A DNA stretch of 64,000 nucleotides from Micropterus salmoides (lineage: Eukaryota; Chordata; Actinopteri; Centrarchiformes; Centrarchidae): the NCBI RefSeq assembly GCF_014851395.1, contig NW_024041262.1, positions 631,377 through 695,376 on the forward strand, in the 5' to 3' direction. The position numbers were made by a program, and so were the translations under genes. Below, in pieces: positions 12,126-25,689 of this stretch. Numbering within the stretch: position 1 is the stretch's first letter; each line of letters begins with the position of its first letter. Under the pieces are notes generated by a model. It was not told the DNA's origin, ran no database searches, and saw only the letters and a list, made by a program, of their open reading frames with translations.

Positions 12126-12569
12126 TTAAAAGGCATGATTGCCTCTGGTTTTGAGCCTGCATCTGGGTACATCCAGGAGGAGGAGATTGGCAGATCTCAG
12201 CTCTCTAGCTGGAGTGTGAAAGTGAAGAAACTCCGTTAGGTGAGGCAGAGCCAATCCATTAAGACATTTAAAAGTTAAAAGTAAGATTTTAAAATGAATC
12301 CTTTAATGAACAGGAAGCCAGTGGAGGGAGCGCAACACATGTTTTTCTTTACTGTCAGCAGCAGCAGCATTTCGGACTAATTGCAGGCGTTGAATGGATG
12401 ACTGGTCTAAGTCCATATATAAAGAGTTACAAGAGTCAAGACGGGAAGTTATGAAGGCGTTAATCACCCTCTCTAAATCTTTAGGAGGGAGATAGGCTTT
12501 GGCTATAGTTCTCAACTGGAAGAAGCAAGATCTAACAGTGGCAGATATCTGTTTATAAAATTTAAACAC
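12126..12569 (-). mobile_element. L2/Maui-like LINE fragment, RT C-terminal region
   Basis: The minus strand from 12569 encodes SCFFQLRTIAKAYLP, LERVINAFITSRLDSCNSLY, RLQLVRNAA and LHWLPVH. It stops in frame, then continues as RIHFKILLLTFKCLNGLA and ARELRSANLLLLDVPR to a stop at 12126-12128. This order is the region C-terminal to the RT catalytic core in L2-type fish LINEs. One stop and a shortened NAA-to-HVL segment interrupt it. The catalytic YADD part is absent, so it is a dead fragment. Its 5' boundary is only approximate. Confidence 0.88.
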
Positions 12570-13914
12570 TACATATCGGTAGCCCAGTCACATATTCTGA
12601 AATGGACGAACACAAGCCTGAAAAAATGTTGTGTACACACAACCAACACTTTTACCAACACTTTATCTTTAATGGACTTTATTTTGACAGTTAGTCCTGT
12701 AATACCCTGTCTGCATATTCTTGCTTTACAAAAGTAATGCTGTACATTAAAACTTGTGCAGAGATTTAACATAGTAAGAAGCCCAGCATGCAGAGGAAGA
12801 AACAGGATTTTACAATTTCTGACAATAAAGTGACACCGGAAAGCAGTAACAGCATGTGGCAGCAGTGTTAGCAGAATCAGGCTGACCATTTAATATAGTG
12901 AAATATTTTTATTTATTTATTTATTTTTTTTACTAATAGTGGCCTGGTTTGGTCTGAAAGAGACTGTGAATAAAGGTGAAAATGAGGGGAGAAAATAGAG
13001 AGGCAGCAGATAGGAAAGTCTTTTTCAGACATACACCTCATTAGAGGAATGCGATGTCAATTTTACATGTTAGTCTCATGTCTCAATAATCCTACTAGGA
13101 CAGCGCAAGTATGAACTGAATTTCATCATGTTATGTTAAAGACCAGAGCAGCAAAAAGTTTAAATACACAGAGATCACCTTGTCCTACCCTCCTGAAAGC
13201 ACTGTAATAATAATTAATTATGTATCTCTTAGGGACAAACTGCATTTGCTGCCAACTGCATGGATGAAATTATAAATATTCATATTCATATTATGGCTCT
13301 TTCATAATGGTCCTCTCATGTCTGAATAAAGACATACCTGTAACAAACATTTATGTAACAGACGCCTATGTCAGAATTCTATACAACACTTTACAGGATA
13401 AGTCTTGTGATTTTCTGTATTTTTCTTGTCAACAAGGTACAAGGTTGTTTATTGTCATTATACAGCACAAATCCCATGTGCAGACCCAACCAACAATTAA
13501 TGTAATCTAATCTACTAACCGGTAGTGTGTGTGTGAATCCAAAGCCTCTTCCTCTGTTCCATAGAACCCCGTTGGTGTCCAACTGCACTGTGACATATTC
13601 CTTCACCACCATGAACACACAAACTAGTTTATTTTGACTCAGTCTCACATATACCGTCCTGCTGCCGATAGTACTCACTAGAGCACCACATGTGGATTAA
13701 TCCTCCATTACAAATAATACTCACAACAATTTCTTCCTATTTGACTGATTTTTTTTTTTTTTGGTGGACATACAAATGCAATCAATCACACATATTATGT
13801 CAGTGACAGCCAAATATGACTGCTGACATGAGGCTGAGGCTGGAGGGTTTTTCATTTTCATTCACAATAATTTCACACACTCCTCTCTCTGTACTGTATG
13901 TACACCGCATGTAC

Positions 13915-13953
<39 letters not shown>

Positions 13954-16900
13954 ATGGGATTACGACACGGAGAAGTGACTCAATCTCCTCATATCATAGC
14001 TTTCTAATGACAAAGAGATCCCCCTTCTCCCTTTTTCTTCTGTCACCAGCATACAATTCATCATGTCAGATGTTAATCTCCCTAAAGGTCAGAGGGAGTC
14101 ATAAAAGAGGAAAATATGCAGTGTTAAACTTTTTCCCTGCCATTTTTCCCTGTCGCGGGGGGGGGGGGTGCAGTGAACTGTGCCTCTGTTACCACATAGA
14201 TCTTAAGATGATTGATAACAACAATAATCTGAGCTGGCGGTTGGCACAGCTCTGAAAAGGAAGTGCTCCATATTTGTTCCATAACATACACACCACGAGC
14301 TAGTAAATCAGGGTATGGACGGGTAAATGAAAGAAAGAGTCATATTTTAATTCTGTGACTGTCCATCCAGGACTGTCAGATATCTACAAATATGGAAAAA
14401 AAATGTGAATACAAAACTGGAAACAAATTTTGTCACAAATCGCTTGAGTGCTTAACACTGAATAAGAGCAGAGGAGTTGGTGTTACAACATCAAGGCAGG
14501 TGTGATTACTGAACACATCCTCATACTAAATGACAAAATACATTGTCAGTTGTCCCAAAACAAAATAAATGACCGTTCCCCAAAAAGACATGCAAGAGCC
14601 TTCGCAAGTTCGCAATCAGCATTAACATAGGCTATTGGTTACACTTTTGACTGAACACATAGCTTATCACAGTTTAGGAAAATGTGGTGGCCTATCAGAT
14701 TTCAACGGTGGCACGTGCCACCCAATGCCCCAACCCTAGACACACCTCTAGATACAATATGCATTTCCATAAATAAACACCTGACCCATCTTCTTTGTTC
14801 CCGTATTCTGTGCCAGAACAGAGACCAAGCAACATCGCCCCGAGCACGCTAAGATACCATTCTTTAATGTAAATTAATACAAGGGACTTAATCCATACAC
14901 TCACCCAATCATGAAAATGGACTCCATCTCGCTATCCCCATTGGATTACTGTTTAGAAAACAATTATATAGGATCAGCCTCTCATCCACTGAATTGCACT
15001 GCGTGTCATGTAGAAAAAGGTTAAAGACAATTTAACTCTGGCACTGGGTGAGTGAGTGCATGAGATGAGTACGACCGCAACACAGGATTGCACCCGCTCT
15101 GCCTTTCAGATTTTAAGTGCCTCCCTACTTGCCTGCTCACCTCTCATTGTAAATAAATTTCTAGATGTATCAATCGCTCCTCATCTGAAAAGATCTTTAT
15201 TCTCACATCCAACAACTACAGCAACTGGTTTCATTAGAGGCTGCCAGTGTAGCCAGACCAAAGAGAGCAAAACTCCGTCATACAGCCTAATACAGTAAAC
15301 TTGGAAACAACACAACAGCACCCCCATCCGTCCATGGAGCAAACAACATTTCTGGAATTCCTGCTTCCCACCTCCAGCAACCAAAACAGCTCGCTCTAGC
15401 CAGGGCTCCGGGCACCAGGATGCCAGCGCTTCCAGCCGTACGATTCCAGCGACCACAGCAGCTGGCTTCAGAAGGGGTCTTTGACTCTTGCTACACAACA
15501 AATATCAAGGCAAGCTGTGTGAGCTTCCTACAGCTTTTTGACTTGATGATTTTTACATGAATCATTTCAGTCGGTTGTCTCTGAGTCTGCCCCACTTTCA
15601 TTTAACATTAAACAAGCTTATGAGTTTAGCTCATCTCTTTTCACCAGCTGATTTACTGCAGTACACCTCAGAGGAGTCTGAGGCTCTTTCCAGCAGTATG
15701 TAAAAGTCTGCTCAGCAAAAGCATTGTGGTCATATATGAGGCACAAACTTGATGGAGTTGCTGCAAAAGAAAAAGTATTCATATTCCATGCATCACGTTA
15801 GGGCTCTAAAATATGAAGAGAGCAGTGTGGAAGGGGGTAGCTGAATTTGCATGTATGTCCTTTCACCCCTTCATTCCCGATTCCATTTTAACATATGTCC
15901 TCCACTGCACACTGACAGGGACTGTGAGGACAGGCTGAGAAGTTGTGAACATGACTGTCATGAAAGAGAGATTAAATAAAAATAAGAGGCTATGCAGCCT
16001 GTGTGGCACCTGGAGTGAATGAAAGGCAGTTTTCTTAAAAGCACTTTAAGACTTACTTCACAGAGAAAACAGAAGCAAGACGGATCAAATTTGTGAGACA
16101 AAGAAATATTTTTGATAATTACAGTTTACTCTGCATCTTATCAGAAGACATTAGAGTAAGAGTGGGAGAGGATGTTAAAGGTGTCTGTATTTTGTATGTG
16201 TGTGAGAGAGTTTATGTTTGTAAAAACACACTGAGTCACACGGCTAATTAGCACTAATTTGACCACTTGTCTCTGAGGAGAAGTGCTGAATGAGAGAGAA
16301 ATGGAGGAGAGGAAATGAACACAGATACAAATCATCTGCAGTAAATACAGTAACAGCACACAGACACACACATACACACTCCATCTTCCCTAAGTTATTT
16401 ATTCCTCTTAATTGCATCTATTCTAAATCTTTCAAAAATCGGCAGTATTTGTTCTGACAGTTCTGACATTTATTCCAATTATGATTACTGTATCTCATTC
16501 AGATTTATATGCCAGGATGTAGTGTAGTACAAACTCCAAAAGCCATTTTTTTAAATTTCAAAATACTGTTGAGTCACCATTTGGTTGAGTTTGAGGCAAA
16601 TTCATTCTTAAAAAATGCCTTATTTTATTCCATAAAAATATATATTGCATAACATTGTACAACAGTATCTTTAAAATAAGTCAAAGCTTAACTTATTTAT
16701 GATGGTTAATTTCCCTTGAGGCAGAGAGAGGAAGAATATGTTGGTGGTAAAATATTAAAGTCTGGAAATTAATAAAGTACGATAAATTCTGAGACCCATG
16801 TAAAAATGATTTTGATTCAGCAGGTATTTCTCTCGCTGCTAACTAAATAGGTCATATACAAGAGCAAGAACAGAAATGCAGTGAGGCACACACTTAGATA

Positions 16901-18889
16901 CAAATACATGCACCCCTATGTTACCAACAGTGGAATACCTTTCTACCCTGACCAGGTATGGAGTTCTTACTTTGGTTATTTTATAAAAAAAAAATATATA
17001 TTTAAGTAATTAAGTTAATTAATTAATTAAATATAATTAATTAATTACTTTTTAAAAAACTATTTCCATGATATAACTGCAAATGTACTGCTACATTTTA
17101 CATTTTGAAAAAAAAAATCAGTACTTTTTTTACTCTTTGTTTATTTAAAAAAATGTATGTTTTAACTTTAATGTTATCAATATTTAAACATTTCTCTGTG
17201 ATACAAATATTACATTGATAATCGGTGTGCACTAATATCAAGGACTGCAGTATTAGCAGCAAAATATACTTTATCTGTGTTTCAATTCTAAAATATATTA
17301 TTACACTGCTGTAATGTGATCTTAAAACTCCCAACGTGTATGAACAGGATAAATTAGCAAAATGAATAATACTTAGAAATAACCTCAACTACGAAGTCTC
17401 TCTCTTAAAAAAGAAAAACAACCAGGACAGGCAGGGGAGTTGTAAGTACCAAATCTAAAAAAGGGGAAAAACTAAACAACCAGGATAAAATTGGGAATAC
17501 CATGGCCAGAAGGAATATCCTTTCTTTTCATTTTTTATTAAATGCTGAGAACAGATATCAGACATAAACCAGCCCTTTGAAATGGTTCAGTCCCCCAGAC
17601 CAGTTATTTCAATGAATTTTACATTGTACTTGTGTCCTCAATCCATATTTATAGCAATGTTAATTAACATTAGAGAAAAATAGGTCCACACCTATATTGT
17701 AAGGATTGACAGGGTTCCACTGTTGGCTGGCACATAATGACAAGTTCCCTCTTAGATAGCATGGAGCAATATTCACACTCCAGCGTGGATGAATAAAAAA
17801 GAAGTGCTGATAATTCAGTTAAAACAGGAGTAGGTTATAACTTGTTACAAGTAACGGAAATAATGCAGGACTACGGTCTTCCTTACGGGTCAAAGAGACG
17901 TGTAATAGTGCCAGATATCAATGAGCTGGGCAGATGCAAATATTTAGAAAATCAGATAAATACCTTTTAAATTCAAGGTTTGGTTGTTCTTTTAAATTAA
18001 CTCAAATACAATAAGTGCACACTGTGCCACTGATAGCCATGATGGAAAACAGTCTGCATAGCCCTTTCACAAGCTGCAGAAATACTTTCACTTTCCATTA
18101 ATGCCCTATTAAAGCCTATGCAGAACAAATCTGGGCTACACACTGTAACATCTAAGTCAGATGATCACTGGATTGATTCTGATTTATCAACAGAATCCTC
18201 TCATTGTGCAGGCTTACTTTTTTGGAAATTAGACTGCTTATTTTCTCTAATTTGCATTATTTATTTTTTTTATAGCTATGCCCAATGGTGAATTCATTAT
18301 CTTGGCTTTCACTCAGCAGGCTACCAGCTGTTAGTATTTAGGAAACAATACTTTTTGAGAAGCATAGGGAGAGAACAAATACGTGTGGATAAAACAGTCC
18401 ATTGCTGAATGAGGTAAGAAAGGCCTAAATTCAGCATTCATTCAGCAACTGGCTGCCCCTTGTTATTGCCACAGTAATTATTTCTGTTGTAAAGATTATG
18501 TTCATTGAACCTTTAGGAATAATCATATTGTATTGGGTGCCTGAGCTTTTGGAGAAGGCAGATCATATGCAGATCCTTCCTATCAAAGCAAGTAGTTTAG
18601 TTGGCAACAGATAAAGACAACAATGGCAGGCTAGGCAGCTAGCAAGTATAATATTCTAAAGTAATTTTATCTGCCCTTCATGTAGATTAAAATATTAAGT
18701 AAAATAATTGCGTTAAACAGAAACAGCTAAATTATTGTGCATTCCCTAGAAATACCAATGTAAAACAGTGGCTGTTTCTAACCTGATGCAGAGCAGATGA
18801 AACACTTATTATTCCAAAACGAGACTTAAGACTTGGCTTGCAGCATAAACTGACTTGTAAAGATCTATGTTCTGCACACACAAACAATA
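12570..18889. other. No gene seen; long AT-rich unique stretch
   Basis: Over 6 kb with no supported exon. It contains poly-T (about 13750), a TG microsatellite (13919-13950), a run of 13 G (about 14157-14169), an AT-only patch (about 16980-17060), and a 16-bp palindrome around CACGTG (14707-14722). The 106-codon minus-strand frame at 15181-15501 has no recognisable domain; I treat it as incidental. Confidence 0.5.
13919..13950. repeat. (TG)n microsatellite
   Basis: About 14 uninterrupted TG units; it explains the Cys-Val frames covering it. Confidence 0.95.
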
Positions 18890-19055
18890 TTAAAACACAA
18901 AGTAACTTGTACTTTGAGTAGTTTGTTGACCAAGTTCTATACTTTTACTTGAGTAGGTTTGTTAAATGGTAATTTTTACTTTTACTTGAGCAATTATTTA
19001 TGAGAGTAAGTGTACTTTTACTTAAGTGAAGCTTTTCAGTACTCGACCCACTGCG
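18890..19055. mobile_element. Tol2-like hAT terminal remnant
   Basis: Dense repetition of ACTTTTACTTGAG and close variants (GTACTTTTACTTAAGTGAAG, CTTTTCAGTACTC) matches the subterminal style of Tol2-type hAT elements, whose ends are built from such words. No partner terminus or target duplication was found, so only a fragment remains. Confidence 0.5.
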
Positions 19056-22019
19056 TTAAAGACAAGATGGATAGAAAATATGCATAAACCACAAAAACAA
19101 GAGATACCAAAACATACGCACAATATAAGGGTTGTGATCAAAGTAATCAAAACCACCACAAAATGACAGACAAGTTCCTGTTCCCAGACAGAGAAGTAGA
19201 CATGCTCACTATTGCTCCTCCTCTACTACTTTATAAATCTTAATGAGCTTCCCTGGGCCCTACCATCAAGATGTACAGTAGGTGTGTGTGTGTGTGGTGG
19301 AGACAGGTGGTTTCCCTATACTGCTAAACAGAGATATAGCACTTCATCAGCATGTATAAGTGCAAATGAGGGAGTGCAGGGAAGATGGGAAGCAGGGGGA
19401 CAATCAATTATTCAGCACCCTTTTCACTTATTACTTAACTAAATTCTCAACATCCACACCGCCTTTCATCCAATTCATCATCCTCCATCCACCTAACTGT
19501 GAAGTGCCCTTTTTACAGGCTTCATATTTGCAGTCTATCTTTCTCTCTACAATATACAGTATAAGCTACCCCCTTTAAAGTCCATCATTAGTTACACTGT
19601 AAATAAACGGTGGTTACACCATGACACCGAGTTTGTCTTCATAAGGTAAACAAGCACTAACATGATTGAGAAGCTTGAACACTGGGGATTAATTCTATGT
19701 ACACTTCACAGGGGTGTGCCGAAAGGGAGAAATAATCTAATTGGTTGATCAAACCTAACTGGGCAGAGCCAGATAACCACAGATGTTGAGTTTGCTTAAA
19801 TGCCTAGTGCAGACTACACAACGGATGCCACAGTTTGACTCAGGTTAGAACATAGCTTAGATTCTCTGGGCTACACAGAAGTAAACATGCACGGGTGTTG
19901 TTCAGAGACTATTGCATATTTGATTTTGTGCAAAATGTTTACATGTTTTTTTTTTTCTTTTCCAAGAAAGAAACCACATCCTGATAGAAGTTGGATGAAC
20001 CAATCCCCTGACAGCTGACCATCACAACATGCTGTTAAGATGTGGGAGGTGTGAGTCTGCTATGTGAGTAGTGGTGGGAAGTCTAACAGCCATATAATAA
20101 TATAATAATATTTATGTTACTGTTTTCACTTTCTCAAAAGTAAGGATCTGTTCTTTGGCTTTTCTTTGTCAATAACATAAAAATGCATATCTTTGCATTG
20201 CCGACTTTTGGACTGACATAGCAAGCACTGTCACCTACAGTTTTAGGGGACTAAATGCTTATTACTTGATTGCTTAATTGAAAAATACATTTATAGGTTA
20301 ATCAGTCATGAAAATAAGTGTGTCAACATGACAGCAGTCTAATATGTCAGTTCTGATACTAACAGAAGAGAAAATGCTGTGGAGATAAGGAGACAATTTT
20401 CTAATACATGAGCTTTATTAAAGAAGAGGTGAATGTTCCAGCTGCCGTGATGATCTTTCAAAATGAATGACCAATTTAATTAAAAGTCTTTTCCCACTCA
20501 TCCATCATCTTCAAAGAGCAATTGAAAATTAAGAAGACAATAAAGACTCACCAAGTGACAAATTTTTTTTCTTGAATGCTACATTTTGGTGCATTAGTTA
20601 TTTTATGTGGGACATGATTCAGGCCCAAACATGAGACAGTTCTAGGTTTCTATACGTGCTAAACATGTTTACCAGTAAGCATCTCTGTCCTGCTGACTAT
20701 GTGCTATATCATTATTTGATAAATCAGACTTCTCTAAAATACATAAACACAACAGATAAGTTGAGCAGAAAAGTGAAATTATTCATTATAGTATATTATT
20801 TACATATATACTATGTTTATATAATATGTGTTTTTATAATTTCCTCACTGTTTCATTTACAGTATACACCACAATTGACCTCACTGTACCAGTCAACCCT
20901 ATTTAGGCTCACACATGATGCCTGTTTGTAGACCTATTACAGTGTTCACTTCTCTGAATCTTCTGAAGGTTTAAATGGGAACATTTTGAGGCTGTCCTCA
21001 CAGGTCAAAGGTCAATGTAATGCAAATATCAGCTAGTAACTGGTGGCACTGATTCAGTACACAAACTGTACCATACACAAACACAAGACAACAAAATATA
21101 AACCGCCTTCTAAATAGCAGTAACCAGCCATCTGTCTCATGTAGAACAGTATCTTGCCCAAAACTGGTTATCAGTGAAAACAAAATGTCACTGTGTCCCT
21201 GTTAATGCTATTGTACCAGAATATCCTTGAATTAATTGACCATATTGGTATTGGAAGATATTTTAGGAGAGAGAGAGAGAGAGAAGCAGGAGATTGGGAG
21301 GGCAGCTGATTCTGAGCGAGCCAGAGTGATTGAGATAGGTAGTGGTCTACAGGTCAAAAAGAATTATTTCATGATATTTATTACATGTGCTATATTATGA
21401 CCAACCTAACGTTCTGCATTCATTGACTGATTAAATAAATATGTAGGTGTTGCTTAAATGTAGGCTAGGCCATGAAAAAAAAACAGGGGGGATTTTTTTT
21501 GAATGAAAATAAATTGCAAAGTTTATCACAGTATGACAAAAACAATCTCCCACTGAATTCACCCTCTGATTATAATTAAAGTAGGACATACATAATGTGA
21601 CATCATGATACAGAGTTGCAGTGAAAATATAGATAATAGACAAAAAGCCAGATGCAAGCTGTGTTTAACTCTGAAGCGCAGTGAGTGGGTAAGGTAAGAA
21701 CACTTTCAAGAGTGTCACAGAGTGAAACCCCGTAGCTGTGTGCTCGAACAAGTTCACTGGTGTAACAGGGACACTGGGCTACTTGTCATCATAGAAACAG
21801 ATCATCAGATTCTGATGCCTAATGACGTAGAGCAACGGCAGAAACACCGTAATTCTGGTAGCTGCACCAACAAAAAGTTTCATGGCTCAGTGTGTTTGTC
21901 GGACTCAGATCGTCACTGTTTAATCAGCCCACCTACAAGGCACACCTGCCAAACACCAACGCAGTGTCACTGATGGCCAAATAGTTTTTTTTAGATTCAC
22001 AGAGAGTTTATAATCTCAG
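19056..22019. other. No gene seen
   Basis: AT-rich unique-looking DNA with small ATA (about 20095-20111) and GA (about 21268-21284) tracts. No supported coding frame. Confidence 0.5.
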
Positions 22020-22290
22020 CATCTCTCATGAACAACGGGATTTCAGTAGTTATTTTAACCCAAACCATGATCTTTTTCTAACCTTAACCAAGTACTTTTT
22101 GTGCCTAAACCTAACACTTGCGTTTTATTTTGAAAGTCAAACCGGACATTGCATATTTATCGGAAGTTGTATATTTGCGATGCCTTTAAATGACGCCAAA
22201 GGGCCCTTTGGCGTCATTTAAAGGCAACGCCAAAGGGCCTTGACCAAGCTTCAATATGTGATGAGTCAGGAGTGGGAATGTTTTGACATC
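22020..22290 (+). repeat. Dispersed repeat carrying a large palindrome, copy 2
   Basis: It begins in a CCTAA-type stretch (CCTTAACCAAGTACTTTTTG, then GCCTAAACCTAACACTTGCG), a wording I associate with a common teleost repeat. From 22130 it shares ordered words with 8530-8710. A perfect 46-bp palindrome interrupts the shared part. No coding content. Confidence 0.55.
22181..22226. repeat. Perfect 46-bp palindrome
   Basis: The left arm of 23 bases ends in GACGCCAAAGGG and is followed with no spacer by its exact reverse complement, centred on GGGCCC between 22203 and 22204. Immediately after it, ACGCCAAAGGGCC occurs again as a partial third copy of the arm. The duplex could extrude as a cruciform. 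Confidence 0.97.
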
Positions 22291-22298
22291 ATTTTTGG

Positions 22299-22324
22299 GC
22301 CTGCATGGAACCTTCCATGCAGGC
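22299..22324. repeat. 12-bp inverted repeat with CC spacer
   Basis: GCCTGCATGGAA and its exact complement TTCCATGCAGGC are separated by only CC. It lies 73 bp downstream of the 46-bp palindrome. Confidence 0.95.
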
Positions 22325-22329
22325 TTTGG

Positions 22330-23396
22330 TTGGCTTCACTGTTACTGTGGCTTACCCCCTTGGTGATTACCTACAGACAGAGAGAGGTCACATCAGAGCC
22401 AAAGTAGCGCATTTAAAAATACATGTAACCCAAACAAAACCCCGGATCGATACGAACCGTGAGTTTTGTGATCTGTTGCATGACTAGTGAAGTAGCATTG
22501 ATCACAAATTTTGTCCCCACTGGGGATGAAAATAATTCAGCAGAGTCAGGGATATATAAACCAGAAAGGGGAAAATCCCACGCATACTCCCCGGTAAATT
22601 GCACCCTGGGCTAGGCTCTACATGAGCATACACCCACAGATATAGACACATGAAAATATAATAAGATGAAAATAATCATACATACAAACATCTATACATG
22701 TGATAATCATTACTCAAAATCTTGTTTTCCTTCCGCCATTAGGTTATTAAATTCAGACAGCAACCACTTTAAAAGATCCAAATAACAAAAAAAACAGCTT
22801 ACTGATTGAACCAATCTACTGTGCTACAACAGTAATTAGTGTAATTAAATAACATTATTTAATATTTACTAATAGAGAGAGGAATTAGATATGGTATTAC
22901 TTTATCACACATTTACATGAACAGACGGATAGCATTTAAGTCACAGCCTAGAAGAACTCAGCAGGAGCATAGTCTGGCCTAAGTAAATTCCCCCATACAG
23001 CTTTAATGTGTCTTAAAGCTAACATTACAGTAACTTTTGTTCAACAGAGGAGAAATGGAAGAAGACATTATGTCGCTTTTTCCTGTTTAACATTTTGGCT
23101 TCTTCACTGTTTGTTGACATAAGTGTAGTTCTAACACAGTAACAAAAGATGCCAGTGCAAAGATTTAGTTAAGTTATATATACCCTGGGGCCTAAGCCCT
23201 CCCTGTCTTTCAATCGTAGTGACATCCCTGGCTGCTTGACTTCTTGAACTAATAAGCATGTAGCATTTCAGTACCGTTTCTGCCAGTAATTTTAGTTAAT
23301 GTTACCAGTTCTTGGAAGGAAAAAAGATTTATGGACTGAAGTCATCCATAGTCCCCAAAAAAATACACAAAAAGCAACAAGAAGAAATGGAATAAA
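22330..23396. other. No gene seen
   Basis: Unique-looking AT-rich sequence; short frames only, none with recognisable content. Confidence 0.5.
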
Positions 23397-23632
23397 CCAC
23401 ATTTATATAATGCCTTTCTAGTCTTCCAACCACTCAAAGGGCTTGTACACTACATCGCATTCACCCATTCATACACTCAGCCTAAGTGCTCAGAACAGAA
23501 ACTAACATTCACACAACCATGGAACAAGGACACTTCGACATGCAGCGTGGAGGAGCCGGGGATTGAACTGCCAATCTATCAGTTAGTGGGCAACCTGCGC
23601 TACGCCACAGTGGCCTTAGCCACAGCTGCCCA
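23397..23632 (-). mobile_element. tRNA-derived SINE (family A), copy 2
   Basis: On the minus strand: GGGCAGCTGTGGCTAAGG head, TTCAATCCCCGGCTCCTCCA B-box segment, TGCATGTCGAAGTGTCC, and the tail CCTTTGAGTGGTTGGAAGAC ending in ATATAAATG. It retains the middle segment (with AACTAACATTCACACAACC on the plus strand) that became a long CA tract in the copy at 46897. About 12 extra bases sit between head and B box. Confidence 0.85.
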
Positions 23633-24899
23633 TGCAAATGTCAGCATGCTTTGGCATTTACAGAAGCTAATGTTAACATACCATTATCAAGAGGTATACA
23701 GTATGTAGGTAAAATGTTAACATTAGTTTCAGTCAACAGTTCTTCGTGTTTATAGGTTATTTGTAGGAATGAGTGCAAGATTATTGTCAATGTGGCTGGC
23801 TATGTGCTTTATGCTTAAAAAAAATTATTAAAAGACGAACTGACTCACAGAGTAGTACTGGACATTTTGTAGGAACAGAAGTGTATCTGCTGAGACAGAC
23901 AACTGATGGAAGAGTAAAATGCTTCAGAAAGTGATGTCGGCGTGGATTGGCTGTTATACACACAGATGCACTCACTTATTTACACTCTCTTCCTTCCATT
24001 CAGCCTCTGTGAAACCACTCTAATGGGCACACTGACTGGATTCAATAGGCAATGGAGAGAGATGAGGCCAGCAGGTCTACACCATGAAAACCATTGTGTT
24101 CAGAAAGAATCAATCAGTGCTTTCCAATGTAATTCGATTCATTCACAAAGGGCCGGGAAGCAATTTTAAAATGGAAATGCCACTTGACTTGAAGTAGAGG
24201 AGAAAGAGAGAGGTTGAGGAGGAGGAAGGATTGACCCTATTCATTTGTGGCTGCTTTGTGTTAAGGTATCTCTCTTTCAGCGTGGTGTGGTTACACACAC
24301 TCCCCTTTGAACAGAGCCCAATGAAGCACCAGCAGCCATGTCTGTGGGGACGTGAGTGTTTTTGCACTCTTGAAAGCCTTTCCAGTTGTATAAGCAAGGG
24401 ACAGTTTTGAAAATTCACATTTATTTACTAACTGCTGAGTGCAGTCCTGTTCTATTACATTTTATTTTACAACCGCTAACATCCTTCTGTCCAATCTGTC
24501 ACATTTTCAAAACTCTAAACACAGTTAGCCCTACATCGGTTTGTTCATACCATACAATAAACACAATTCATGTTGTTTACACAGAATTTGCAGCCAATGA
24601 AACCCATTTCTAAAAATCTTTGCTTTACGTACAAGCTTACCCAATACCAAAACTATGGATGTTTTTTGTGTTATTTACAAATGCTTGAAGATATCATTTT
24701 CAAAACCTTAAATAATGTATAACGCATCTACTTCTGCTACAATAGAAGCTCAAAATCTATATTGAAACAGCTGATAAGCATTTCTGAATGAACATGTCAT
24801 TGAAGCATTGAGAAATCGCAGATTTTTTTGTAATTTGGTTAAAATACATCAACCACAGCTAATTCCAATCTCAACAAGAGACATAGACAGGTGTTGAAG
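23633..24899. other. No gene seen
   Basis: No supported frame or RNA gene. Sequence is unique-looking with mild AT richness. Confidence 0.5.
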
Positions 24900-25420
24900 T
24901 TCTTTCAGTTACAGTGTGTTTTCCTCTGCCGTTGTTGCTGCAGTGGTCTCTGTGACGGTGGTAGGAGAGGGCTCTGTGAGTGGGGGGCTGGTCGGCCGTA
25001 AGGTTGGCGCAGGCTTCCCCCGCCGCCGCTCGCGGAGCTCCTCAACTCAAGCACATTTTTGTTCCGCCATCACTTTTTGTAAAACTGGCAATATTTGAAA
25101 TCTACACAGTTGATTTCTCACCTCAAAACTTCTCAGAATTGGATTTAGTGATGAAATAAAGTACAAAAATTGTAAAATATAAAACTTTTTGCTGCTGGCC
25201 TAGTGACGATTCTCTCTGACCAATCAGCAGTCTGCTATGTTTTCACGTCACATTTTAGTATCGCCTCAGCTCGCTTGGAACCTCGACGGAGGTGATACGG
25301 AAAAAAGTACCTGGAAGCAGGTAGAGGTACAACTTTTCCACAACGGAAAACCAAACAAAGCCGAGCCGAGTCGAGCTGGTACTGTGCAGTGGAAAAGGGA
25401 CTTTTGTGGAGTTGAGTTTA
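24900..25420. mobile_element. Non-autonomous repeat, probable MITE
   Basis: The stretch holds a GC-rich island (CCCCCGCCGCCGCTCGCGG near 25019), then CTCACCTCAAAACTTCTCAG, GACCAATCAGCAGTCTGC and CTCGACGGAGGTGATACGG. It ends in GCCGAGCCGAGTCGAGCTGG and GTGCAGTGGAAAAGG. I recognise this order of words from a common teleost interspersed repeat. Exact termini and a target duplication were not resolved, so superfamily is left open. It carries no transposase. Confidence 0.55.
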
Positions 25421-25689
25421 TCCAATGTGGATACAGAACACAGAAGAGGAGAACGAATAATGGAGAAGAATAGTTGGGCCAGGGAGAGGAAAAGGGCCAG
25501 GGAGGAGTAGCTGAACCAGTAAGTGTTTCTATCTAAGGTGCATAGTGAGAGAGGACATTAGATGTGATGTGGATGAGAACATGTGGCCAAAGGCTGAATA
25601 TCATATGGATTAGAACAGGACCAACCACAGGACAGGCTTTTTTGTTTGTATCCCTTCTGTGCATTTGTTTTTTGTTTCAATGTAATTGT

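Noticed and set aside
12569..12889. 106-codon minus-strand frame next to the L2-like LINE
   Set aside because: No match to the LINE protein and no domain; a faint resemblance to the frame at 58393-58608 (CRQG..LTVK) is too short to trust.
14707..14722. 16-bp palindrome around CACGTG as an E-box regulatory site
   Set aside because: A single site with no promoter or gene nearby; a chance occurrence cannot be excluded.
15181..15501. 106-codon minus-strand frame, with an overlapping plus-strand frame
   Set aside because: No recognisable motif and no splice or promoter context. The internal similarity CAACTGGTTTCATTAGAGG versus CAGCTGGCTTCAGAAGGGG is too short to interpret.
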